From Anaerolineaceae bacterium (lineage in GTDB: Bacteria; Chloroflexota; Anaerolineae; JAAYZQ01): 10,078 bases of DNA. The stretch's first letter is position 1. Every line of letters begins with the position of its first letter. The stretch lies in NCBI GenBank assembly GCA_012514775.1, contig JAAYZQ010000355.1:1-10078 (forward strand), given 5' to 3'. The notes under the pieces were generated by a model that searched no databases, was not told the DNA's origin, and was given only the letters and a program-made list of their open reading frames with translations. The position numbers were made by a program, and so were the translations under genes. Of this stretch, positions 1 to 5,958 are shown in pieces.

Positions 1-57
1 CAGCAGATCCAGGTGCTCTGGCAACAGGTGCCATAGCAGGCTGGTAGCGCCACGCAT
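1..57. other. Ambiguous coding fragment at the window edge
   Basis: Two short readings are open here and I cannot choose between them. On the plus strand, frame 1 reads QQIQVLWQQVP and stops at TAG 34-36, which could be the last residues of a gene lying to the left. On the minus strand an ATG at 57-55, directly preceded by an in-frame TGA, opens a frame that reads MRGATSLLWHLLPEHLDLL and runs off the edge, which could be the start of a divergent gene. Both use mostly G or C in third positions. No good ribosome binding site precedes the minus ATG. No function can be given. Confidence 0.25.
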
Positions 58-76
58 TCACCAGCGGGGTGCCTCT

Positions 77-139
77 GCCTGCCGCCCTCGCCCGCCGTGC
101 CTCGACGGCACGCCCCGCGCCCGGACGGCGGCGGCAGGC
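77..139. repeat. Nested inverted repeat (hairpin within hairpin)
   Basis: GCCTGCCGCC at 77-86 is matched exactly by its reverse complement at 130-139. Inside the loop lies a second perfect hairpin, CGTGCC at 96-101 and GGCACG at 107-112, with a 5-nt loop. The element lies upstream of the promoter at 186-214, so it is not part of the downstream mRNA. No T-tract follows on either strand, so a classical intrinsic terminator is not supported. It could end transcription from the left by another route, or be a chance product of very GC-rich sequence. Confidence 0.4.
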
Positions 140-185
140 TTGGCGCCCTGCCCGCGGCATCGTACCACCTTCAAACGCATGCCCT

Positions 186-214
186 TTGCACGATCCCATG
201 TTGTCAGGTATAAT
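186..214 (+). promoter_or_regulatory. Sigma-70/SigA-type promoter for the acyltransferase gene
   Basis: TTGCAC at 186-191 (-35) and a perfect TATAAT at 209-214 (-10) are separated by exactly 17 bp. Transcription should start near 221, giving a leader of about 125 nt before the ATG at 347. No equally good promoter is visible before any of the next three plus-strand genes, so this one may drive the run up to 4833. Confidence 0.7.
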
Positions 215-274
215 GACCGCGTTCGGGATAGAGAAGCCCAGAACTAGAGCTGGCGCGCTGCGACGCCGCATCGC

Positions 275-296
275 CGGGCGGCAGGCCCGATCTGCC
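275..296 (+). promoter_or_regulatory. Two mutually exclusive hairpins in the acyltransferase leader
   Basis: Within the predicted leader, CGGGC (275-279) can pair with GCCCG (285-289) around the loop GGCAG. That same GGCAG (280-284) can instead pair with CTGCC at 292-296. The two helices use overlapping bases and cannot both form as simple hairpins. This is the layout of a small RNA switch or attenuator, but no known riboswitch class is recognised, no T-tract follows, and each helix has only about 5 bp. Function is inference. Confidence 0.25.
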
Positions 297-336
297 AGAA
301 TAGCACAAGATCGCCACGATCGAACCAGAACAGTCC

Positions 337-341
337 AGGAG
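337..341 (+). promoter_or_regulatory. Ribosome binding site that decides the acyltransferase start
   Basis: AGGAG lies 5 nt before ATG 347. An in-frame GTG at 341 overlaps this Shine-Dalgarno element itself, so ATG 347 is preferred. Confidence 0.75.
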
Positions 342-346
342 TGACC

Positions 347-1378
347 ATGCGAGTTGAAGCGCATTTTCAAAGTGGCGGCTTTGCGGCATTGCGACCGGAA
401 TGGAATCAACTGCTGCACGAAAGCTGCTGCGACACCATCTTTCTCACCTGGCAGTGGCAAACCACCTGGTGGAAGCACCTGGGTGCAGGAGAGCTGTTGC
501 TGCTGGGTTTTCGGTCCGACGATAGCCGCCTGGTCGGCCTTGCCCCCCTTTACTACGATAACGCCGACCCCGACCGGCGCGTGATCCGGATGATCGGATG
601 CCGTGACGTGTCCGACTACCTGGACGTGGTCGTCGCCGCCGGGCACGAGAAAGCCGTGTACAGCCGCTTGTTGCACTACCTGTCGGAGGAAGCAGAGCCG
701 TGGGATGCCCTCGACCTGTGCAACATCCCCCAGGAATCGCAGACCTTTGTCCTTCTCCAGGAAATGGCTGAAGCGGAGGGCTACCAGACCCTGGTCGAGG
801 TGGAGGACGTCTGCCCCATCATCCCCCTGCCCGCGACCTGGGAGGAATACCTGGCGATGTTGGACAAGAAGCAGCGCCACGAGGTGCGGCGCAAGCTGCG
901 CAGGGCCGAGGGCGCCGGCACCCGCTTCCTCATCGTCGGGCCCGACCACGACCTGAGCGCCGAGATGCAGACCTTTATCGACCTTCACCAGAAGAGCACG
1001 CCCGAGAAGGACGCCTTCATGGATCCGACGATGCAGGGGTTCTTCCTCGACGTCGCCCAGGTCCTGCACGAAGAAGGCTGGCTGCAGCTGGCTTTCGTCG
1101 AGATGGAGGGCGAGAAGTCGGCCTCGCTTTTGAATTTTGATTACAACAATGCCATCCTCGTCTACAACTCCGGGTACGATCCCGCTTCCTTTCGCCACCT
1201 GAGCCCCGGCATCGTCGTCACATCCCAGTGCATCGAGAACGCCATCAACCTCGGCAGGGAGCGCTTTGACTTCCTGCGCGGAGGCGAGGAGTACAAGTAC
1301 CGGTTTGGCGCGCAGGATACAAAGGTGCGCCGCCTGCTCATCGCCAGGTCCGGGGTCAGTATGGAGGCTGTCTGCTGA
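347..1378 (+). CDS. GNAT-fold acyltransferase, CelD/BioF2-like (Acetyltransf_6 type)
   Basis: A 343-residue soluble protein of the CelD-like GNAT family (PF13480 type), whose members transfer acyl or aminoacyl groups and often sit in polysaccharide or cell-wall loci. What is seen: an N-terminal region with the aromatic stretch FLTWQWQTTWW (residues 32-42); a central basic segment of about residues 173-186 (DKKQRHEVRRKLRR) that matches the conserved K/R-rich helix of the family; and a C-terminal GNAT half ending in FDFLRGGEEYKYRFG (307-321), the family's most typical signature. The length is usual for the family. No signal peptide or membrane helix is seen, so it should be cytoplasmic. A strong promoter and RBS precede it. 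A GT4 glycosyltransferase follows 115 nt downstream on the same strand, which fits a role in decorating a glycan. The acyl donor and acceptor cannot be told from the sequence. Confidence 0.85.
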   Translation: MRVEAHFQSGGFAALRPEWNQLLHESCCDTIFLTWQWQTTWWKHLGAGELLLLGFRSDDSRLVGLAPLYYDNADPDRRVIRMIGCRDVSDYLDVVVAAGHEKAVYSRLLHYLSEEAEPWDALDLCNIPQESQTFVLLQEMAEAEGYQTLVEVEDVCPIIPLPATWEEYLAMLDKKQRHEVRRKLRRAEGAGTRFLIVGPDHDLSAEMQTFIDLHQKSTPEKDAFMDPTMQGFFLDVAQVLHEEGWLQLAFVEMEGEKSASLLNFDYNNAILVYNSGYDPASFRHLSPGIVVTSQCIENAINLGRERFDFLRGGEEYKYRFGAQDTKVRRLLIARSGVSMEAVC

Positions 1379-1493
1379 GAAACGTGCCGGCGAGCGCCAC
1401 CAAACCGTCAGGATCGTCATCGGAGCTGCCTCGCGCCAGCCATAACGACGAGGCCGGCCCCGGTCCTGCTGTCTAGAGGGAACGCCAGAAGGT

Positions 1494-2771
1494 ATGGTCA
1501 ACCGTGTAGCCATGCTCAGCGTGCACACCTGCCCCCTCGCAACGCTGGGCGGCAAGGAAACAGGGGGCATGAACGTCTACGTCCGGGATCTGAGCCGGGA
1601 GCTGGGCCGGCGCGGCATCGCCGTGGACTGCTTCACGCGCTCGCAGAATCCCCTCGTGCCGCGCATCAACCACCGCCTGGGTCCCAACTGCCGCGTCATG
1701 CATCTGCCGGCCGGCCCCGAAGCGCCCATGGACAAGGTCCAGGTGGCCGATCACCTGCCGCGGTTCGTGGAGGGCATCCTGGACCTGGCCCGGCGTGAGG
1801 GCATCCACTACGACGTCATCCACAGCCACTACTGGCTCTCGGGTCTGGCTGCCCTGGACCTGCGCCGGCAATGGGGCACGCCCGTGGTGCAGATGTTCCA
1901 CACCCTGGGCCATATGAAGAACAGCGTGGCTTCGGACCCCGAGGAATGGGAGAGCGAGCGGCGCATCGAGGGTGAGGCCGCGGTGATGGCCGGCGTCGAT
2001 CTCCTGGTGGCAGCCACTCCCCTGGAAAGGGCGCAGATGGTCTGGCTTTACGGCGCCGATGCGGGCAAGATCCGGGTGATACCCCCCGGCGTGGACCTGG
2101 AGTTGTTCCAGCCCACGCCCCGCGACGAGGCCAAGAGGATGCTGGGCCTGCCCCCGTCAAGCCGCGTCATCCTCTTTGTGGGGCGCATCGAGCCGCTGAA
2201 GGGCATCGAAACCCTGCTGCGAGCCATGGCCCTGGTGGCGCCCGAGATCCCCCACTGGCAGGACGACCTGGAGCTGATCATCATCGGCGGGGCGCCGGGC
2301 GCAGGCAGCGACCAGATGCACGCCGAGATTGACCGCCTGCATCGCCTGCGGGCCGAGCTGGGCATCGAGGATCTGGTCACGTTCCAGGGCGCCAAGGAGC
2401 AGGATCTCCTCGTCTATTACTACGCGGCCGCCGAGATGGTCGTCGTGCCGTCTCACTACGAATCCTTTGGCATGGTCGCCCTGGAGGCCATGGCCTGTGG
2501 AACGCCGGTCATTGCCTCCAGGGTGGGCGGGCTGGCCCTCAACGTGCGGGACGGCGAGACCGGCTTCCTGGTGCCCGACGGCGACCCCGAGGCCCTGGCC
2601 GGCCGCATTCGCCTGCTCCTTGCCGACGAGAGCCTGCGCCTCAAGCTGGGCGCCCAGGCCCATCGCTGGGCGAGCCGCTATGGATGGCCCCGGGTGGCCA
2701 ACGAGATCGAGGACCTGTTTGACGAGGTGCGGCCGGCGGGACTTCCGGCGGCCCAGGCCTGCTTTGGTTAA
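1494..2771 (+). CDS. GT4 glycosyltransferase, MshA/sucrose-phosphate-synthase-like
   Basis: A 425-residue retaining glycosyltransferase with a GT-B fold (CAZy GT4). It should move a sugar from a nucleotide donor to an acceptor in the cytoplasm. The N-terminal domain has the glycine-rich loop GGKETGGMNVYV (residues 19-30) typical of MshA and sucrose-phosphate synthase relatives, and HSHYWLSG (110-117). The C-terminal donor domain starts around 224 with ILFVGRIEPLKGIETLL (226-242) and has the E-x7-E motif, Glu323 and Glu331, within HYESFGMVALEAM. The length is normal and nothing looks broken. ATG 1494 has a purine-rich AGAAGG almost touching it. An in-frame ATG at 1512 is possible but would cut into the first beta strand. 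Close relatives are often labelled D-inositol-3-phosphate glycosyltransferase, but no other mycothiol gene is in the window, so the substrate is open. Confidence 0.9.
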   Translation: MVNRVAMLSVHTCPLATLGGKETGGMNVYVRDLSRELGRRGIAVDCFTRSQNPLVPRINHRLGPNCRVMHLPAGPEAPMDKVQVADHLPRFVEGILDLARREGIHYDVIHSHYWLSGLAALDLRRQWGTPVVQMFHTLGHMKNSVASDPEEWESERRIEGEAAVMAGVDLLVAATPLERAQMVWLYGADAGKIRVIPPGVDLELFQPTPRDEAKRMLGLPPSSRVILFVGRIEPLKGIETLLRAMALVAPEIPHWQDDLELIIIGGAPGAGSDQMHAEIDRLHRLRAELGIEDLVTFQGAKEQDLLVYYYAAAEMVVVPSHYESFGMVALEAMACGTPVIASRVGGLALNVRDGETGFLVPDGDPEALAGRIRLLLADESLRLKLGAQAHRWASRYGWPRVANEIEDLFDEVRPAGLPAAQACFG

Positions 2772-2775
2772 GCGA

Positions 2776-2789
2776 GTGCCAGACGGCAC
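2776..2789 (+). other. Short hairpin after the glycosyltransferase stop
   Basis: GTGCC (2776-2780) and GGCAC (2785-2789) form a perfect 5-bp stem with loop AGAC, starting 4 nt after the stop codon. A GCCCGGGC palindrome follows at 2791-2798. There is no T-tract, so termination is only a possibility. Confidence 0.25.
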
Positions 2790-2824
2790 CGCCCGGGCAG
2801 GCAGAGAACCAAGATTGGAAGAAT

Positions 2825-2830
2825 AAGGAG
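2825..2830 (+). promoter_or_regulatory. Strong ribosome binding site of the lipoprotein gene
   Basis: AAGGAG, with 7 nt to ATG 2838, fixes the start and gives a well-formed signal sequence. Confidence 0.75.
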
Positions 2831-2837
2831 CGAATCG

Positions 2838-4058
2838 ATGACGAAACGTAGGCAAGCCCGATATTCTCTGATTTTGCTGGCCCTCAGCCTGCTCCTGGCC
2901 ACCTGCGGCTCGGAGCCCGCCCCCACCTCTGCCCCTACGAGCACGCCGGCTCCCACCGGAACGGCGCGCCCCACCTTCACGGCGACGGCCGTCGCGCAAG
3001 CGACGCAAGAACCCGCGCCGGCGACTGAAGTGGCCCAGGCCGGGAGCACGGCCACCGCCAGGCCCGCGGTGACGCGCACCACGCGGCCGAGCCCGACGCC
3101 GCCCGAGATGACGCCCACCCCGGCCGCCACCCGCGCCTCGGGCCCCGCGCCCCGGCTGAACGGGCTCCTCATCTTTCCCGTCTTTGAGCCCGATGATCAG
3201 ACCTACCATACCCTGGGCCTGGATCTGGCGAGCGGCCAGTTGAGCAGGGTGATCGACGAGGCCAGCCAGCCCACGGTCAGCGTGGCCGCCGGCCGCATTG
3301 CCTGGCGTTCGTGGAAGCACGACCAGCGCGGCCTCCTGTCGCGCCCCATAGACGGCGCCGACGTGTGGCAGATGATCCCCTTTAACGAGGCGGCCCGCCC
3401 CGAGTGGGCCAGCGACGGCGAGCGCTTTGTCTTCCACTCCCGCCAGGAGCCCGACCGGGAAAGCCGCCTCTATCTCTTTACCGGCGTCAGCGAAGAGCCC
3501 TTTGTCGAGATCCGGCGACACGGCTCGCCCATCATCGGCCGCACGCCGGCCTTTATGCCCGACGGCCGCATCGTCTATCAAGGCTGCGTGGAGAACAACT
3601 GCGGGCTGTATATTATGGACGCCGACGGCGCCAACCCGCAGCAGATCTCGAACCACAAGGACGACACCACGCCAGCCGTGTCGCCCGACGGCAACAAGAT
3701 CGCCTACATGTCGCTGCAAAGCGGCTACTGGCAGGTCAACGTGGTCAACGCCGACGGCACGGACCAACGCCGGCTGACGGACGACTGGTACTGGAATGGC
3801 CTGCCGGTCTGGTCGCCCGACGGCCAGCAGATCATCTTTGTCTCCACCCGAGACGAGAACTGGCCCGACACCTTCCAGCTCACCGAGAACAGGCTCTTTC
3901 GCCTGTGGGTCATGGACGCCGACGGCCAGAATCAGCGGCCGTTGAGCCAGTTCTCCTTCCAGTTGGACGGGGTACCGGCCAGAATCCCGGACTCGGAAGT
4001 GGCCGGCTGGATCGAGGAGCGCCTCATCTGGCTGCCGCCCCAGATCCCGACAAACTGA
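2838..4058 (+). CDS. Lipoprotein with TolB-like (PD40/WD40-like) beta-propeller
   Basis: A 406-residue exported protein, probably lipid-anchored to the outer face of the membrane. Residues 1-22 are a basic start (MTKRRQAR) followed by a Leu-rich core, and LLATC (19-23) makes Cys23 a candidate lipidation site. Thr at -1 is less usual than Ala, Gly or Ser. Residues 24-104 are a Pro/Thr/Ala linker that would hold the domain away from the membrane. From about 107 to the end come repeats of the TolB/PD40 kind: MPDGRIVY (240-247), DADGANPQQI then SPDGNKIAYMS (261-292), NADGTDQRRL then SPDGQQIIFVS (304-336), and DADGQNQRPL (360-369). This number of strands suggests a propeller of about six blades, likely a binding scaffold rather than an enzyme. 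Cys250 and Cys255 could form a disulfide. The ligand is unknown. The next gene begins 19 nt downstream. Confidence 0.85.
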   Translation: MTKRRQARYSLILLALSLLLATCGSEPAPTSAPTSTPAPTGTARPTFTATAVAQATQEPAPATEVAQAGSTATARPAVTRTTRPSPTPPEMTPTPAATRASGPAPRLNGLLIFPVFEPDDQTYHTLGLDLASGQLSRVIDEASQPTVSVAAGRIAWRSWKHDQRGLLSRPIDGADVWQMIPFNEAARPEWASDGERFVFHSRQEPDRESRLYLFTGVSEEPFVEIRRHGSPIIGRTPAFMPDGRIVYQGCVENNCGLYIMDADGANPQQISNHKDDTTPAVSPDGNKIAYMSLQSGYWQVNVVNADGTDQRRLTDDWYWNGLPVWSPDGQQIIFVSTRDENWPDTFQLTENRLFRLWVMDADGQNQRPLSQFSFQLDGVPARIPDSEVAGWIEERLIWLPPQIPTN

Positions 4059-4063
4059 CGGCC

Positions 4064-4068
4064 AGGAG
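4064..4068 (+). promoter_or_regulatory. Ribosome binding site supporting a TTG start
   Basis: AGGAG in a longer purine run (AGGAGAGGG) lies 9 nt before TTG 4078. No ATG or GTG at a suitable position keeps the conserved N-terminal half of the transferase. Confidence 0.6.
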
Positions 4069-4077
4069 AGGGACTAC

Positions 4078-4833
4078 TTGCAGGGCGGGACGGACGATTG
4101 GCCGGCGCCGGCCGGGGTACCCACGCTGGCCCCGGGAGAGGTGCACGCCTGGCGAGCCTGGCTGGACCTGTCACCCGAGGTGCTGGAGCGCCTGACCGCC
4201 AGCCTGGACGAGGATGAGCGAGAACGGGCGGCACGCTTCCGGCTGGAGCGCCACCGCCAGCGCTTTGTCGCCGCCCACGGCGCCTTGCGCGCCATCCTGG
4301 GGCTTTATCTGGGCCGCCCTGCGGCCGCCCTTCGCTTCGAGCGGGGGCCGCAGGGCAAGCCCAGGCTCCAGGAAGCCGCCGGCGCCCCCGACCTGCGCTT
4401 TAACCTGGCCCACTCCCGTGACCTCGCCGTCTGCGCCGTCGCCCGGGGTGCCGAGGTGGGCGCCGACGTGGAAGCAATCCGTCCCATGCCCGAGGCAGAG
4501 AGGATCGCGGCGCGCTTTTTTTCGGCCCGGGAGCAGGCCATGCTCCGGGAAGTGCCCCCTGGCCGGCGGGAGGAGGCCTTTGTCCTCGGCTGGACGCGAA
4601 AAGAGGCCTACCTGAAGGCCGAGGGGGCCGGGCTATCGCGGCCGCTGTCCAGCTTTAGCGTCAGCCTGCGGCCCGGAGAGCCTGCTCGGCTGCTGGACGT
4701 GGAAGGCCAGCCCGGCGAGGCGGCGCGCTGGTCGCTGGTCGCGCTGTCTCCCGCGCCGGGCTACGCCGCGGCCCTTGCCGTCGAGGGGTCCATCCGCCGC
4801 CTGGTGCAGTGGAGCTGGGTGCCGGGCGGCTAG
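4078..4833 (+). CDS. 4'-phosphopantetheinyl transferase, Sfp type
   Basis: A 251-residue Sfp/Gsp/HetI-type transferase, the two-half pseudodimer form. It moves the phosphopantetheine arm of CoA to a serine of a carrier protein, with Mg2+, in the cytoplasm. Seen in the sequence: the N-terminal helix RFRLERHRQRFVAAHGALR (53-71) with the basic CoA-binding residues of the family; GKPRL (93-97); FNLAHSRD (108-115); the metal-binding GADVE (128-132) with Asp130 and Glu132; and WTRKEAYLKAEGAGLS (172-187) with Glu176 and Lys180. All key residues are present, so it should be active. No PKS, NRPS or acyl carrier protein gene is nearby, so its partner lies elsewhere and could be the fatty-acid ACP. It starts 19 nt after the lipoprotein stop and may be co-transcribed. 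It converges with the minus-strand gene ending at 4846. Confidence 0.92.
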   Translation: MQGGTDDWPAPAGVPTLAPGEVHAWRAWLDLSPEVLERLTASLDEDERERAARFRLERHRQRFVAAHGALRAILGLYLGRPAAALRFERGPQGKPRLQEAAGAPDLRFNLAHSRDLAVCAVARGAEVGADVEAIRPMPEAERIAARFFSAREQAMLREVPPGRREEAFVLGWTRKEAYLKAEGAGLSRPLSSFSVSLRPGEPARLLDVEGQPGEAARWSLVALSPAPGYAAALAVEGSIRRLVQWSWVPGG

Positions 4834-4840
4834 CGCTGCC
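4825..4840. terminator. Possible shared hairpin between convergent genes
   Basis: GGCGGC (4825-4830) and GCTGCC (4835-4840) pair with one G-U wobble around the loop TAGC, which holds the transferase stop codon. The stop of the converging URO-D-like gene is at 4846, so the hairpin could end transcripts from both sides. It lacks a T-tract on either strand, so this is a weak call. Confidence 0.25.
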
Positions 4841-4845
4841 AGGGC

Positions 4846-5832
4846 TCAGGGCCAGCTCGCCAGGAGCTCGCCCACGGCCCGCAGGTTGGCGTCGGGGGCG
4901 TCCGTGGGGATGACACACGATGGGGACAGGATCAAGCCTCGTTCTTCCGCCTGCACCATCGCCTGGCGCACCTGCTCCTGGACGGCCGCTACCGACCCCT
5001 GCGCCAGCAGATCGCGATCCAGCCCCGTGAGAAAGGCACGGCCGCACATCTGCCGCGCCGAGGCCAGCGAGGGCTGCGTCTCCCAGTTGTGCCAGCTCAC
5101 GGCGTGGATGGGGTAGCGGTCGGCCAGATCGAAAAAGACCTCCTGGCCGTGAAGGTGCAGGACCAGGATCCCAGCGTGGGCAGCGGCTGCAGCCTCCAGG
5201 ACGGCCAGATCGTAGCGAACGCCAAACTCCTCGTACTCCTGCCGCGAAAGCCAGCCCCGGCCGGCAAGTTGCGTGGCAAAAAAGAAGCCGCTGGCCCCTG
5301 CTTCCAGGGCCGCCAACACAAACAATGCGGTCGTCGCGGCCATCGTCTCCAGGCCGGCGTGCAGGTCCCGGGGATGCTCTCGCAGATGCTCGATCGCAGC
5401 CTTGCCCGCCAGCTTGTAGGCCAGCGTCAGCGGGCTGAAGATGGTCATCAACAGGGGGGCGCCATCCAGCAGCCCGCCGGCCACGAGCCGGATGGCGCGC
5501 AGCTCGCGGCCCAGGGCCCCGGAAGATGGCTGCAGAACCGATAGCCGCCGCCAGTCGCCCGGCCGCTCAACGGCCGGCTGCGCCAGGGTGGGTGCCTCGT
5601 GATCGGTGCCGGGATAGACGATATGGTTCCCGGCCCAGTCCTCCACGGCATAGAGGCCCGATGGCGTCAGCTTGACCAGGTCCAGGTCATAGTCGTGGGC
5701 CAGGGCCAGCGTCGCCGCGGCCAGGGCCTCGGGGTCGCGATCCTGGCGGTGATAGTGCCGCCACAGGCTAAACGGTATGCGATCCACTGCTTCGCGTCGC
5801 AGCGCTGCTTCCACGCGCGCTCTCTTGTCCAT
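4846..5832 (-). CDS. Uroporphyrinogen decarboxylase (URO-D) family protein, not HemE
   Basis: A 328-residue TIM-barrel protein of the URO-D superfamily, which includes heme-pathway HemE and the corrinoid/thiol methyltransferases MtaA and CmuA. The opening DRIPFSLWRHYHRQD (17-31) and DYDLDLVKLTPSGLYAVEDWG-like stretch (47-68) fit the family, but the HemE substrate motif RQAGR is absent, so true HemE activity is unlikely. Where Zn methyltransferases have HxCG, this protein has HLHG (226-229); the late Cys306 in SPSCVIPT, followed by the family's DANLRAV, is kept. A metal site of His226, perhaps His228, and Cys306 is possible. ATG 5832 is chosen because AGGAGG lies 4 nt before it, while ATG 5835 leaves 1 nt. 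It follows the metallopeptidase gene on the same strand after 126 structured bases. The reaction is unknown. Confidence 0.8.
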   Translation of the reverse strand: MDKRARVEAALRREAVDRIPFSLWRHYHRQDRDPEALAAATLALAHDYDLDLVKLTPSGLYAVEDWAGNHIVYPGTDHEAPTLAQPAVERPGDWRRLSVLQPSSGALGRELRAIRLVAGGLLDGAPLLMTIFSPLTLAYKLAGKAAIEHLREHPRDLHAGLETMAATTALFVLAALEAGASGFFFATQLAGRGWLSRQEYEEFGVRYDLAVLEAAAAAHAGILVLHLHGQEVFFDLADRYPIHAVSWHNWETQPSLASARQMCGRAFLTGLDRDLLAQGSVAAVQEQVRQAMVQAEERGLILSPSCVIPTDAPDANLRAVGELLASWP

Positions 5833-5836
5833 CATT

Positions 5837-5842
5837 CCTCCT
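5837..5842 (-). promoter_or_regulatory. Ribosome binding site of the URO-D-like gene
   Basis: A full AGGAGG on the minus strand. Two adjacent ATG codons follow. The second (5832) has a spacing of 4 nt and the first (5835) only 1 nt, so 5832 is the likelier start. Confidence 0.75.
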
Positions 5843-5855
5843 CGGAGATGGGTTC

Positions 5856-5891
5856 GAGCAAGATGAGGCAGTGAAAACAACGGTCTTGCTC
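5856..5891 (-). promoter_or_regulatory. 8-bp perfect inverted repeat in the URO-D-like leader
   Basis: GAGCAAGA and TCTTGCTC occupy 5856-5863 and 5884-5891, with 20 nt between them. The near arm is about 13 nt upstream of the AGGAGG. It could be a long-loop RNA hairpin or a pair of regulator half-sites. The loop is AT-richer than its surroundings. No known riboswitch is recognised. Confidence 0.4.
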
Positions 5892-5892
5892 A

Positions 5893-5950
5893 GTGCGGAC
5901 CGCACGGCCCGCACGCCCGGGAATCCTTCCGGGGTACGTCGCGATCGACG
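5893..5950 (-). terminator. Cluster of three hairpins after the metallopeptidase gene
   Basis: Read on the minus strand after the stop at 5959, three stems follow in a row. They are CGTCG/CGACG (5937-5950, 4-nt loop); GGAA/TTCC extended by CCC/GGG across one mismatch (5916-5934); and the near-palindrome GTGCGGACCGCAC (5893-5905). A T-rich stretch appears about 10 nt further, near 5876-5885. Together they could slow or end transcription between the two minus-strand genes. A classical terminator is not proven, and the 13-bp palindrome could equally be an operator. Confidence 0.3.
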
Positions 5951-5958
5951 GCACGGGT

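Noticed and set aside
275..296. H-type pseudoknot formed by both leader helices together
   Set aside because: The connecting loops would be 0, 0 and 2 nt, too short to cross 5-bp helices; two alternative hairpins are more reasonable.
69..344. Possible 91-codon gene in the leader region
   Set aside because: The product is Arg/Ala/Pro-rich and domain-free, and the frame runs through a promoter and into the ribosome binding site of the next gene.
2157..3767. Long minus-strand open frame of 536 codons opposite the glycosyltransferase and lipoprotein genes
   Set aside because: It spans two well-supported plus-strand genes and the gap between them, and its product is low-complexity Gly/Arg/His-rich text with no domain. 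It arises from high GC in the true reading frame.
4846..5832. Naming the URO-D-like gene hemE
   Set aside because: The RQAGR substrate motif is absent and no other heme gene is nearby.
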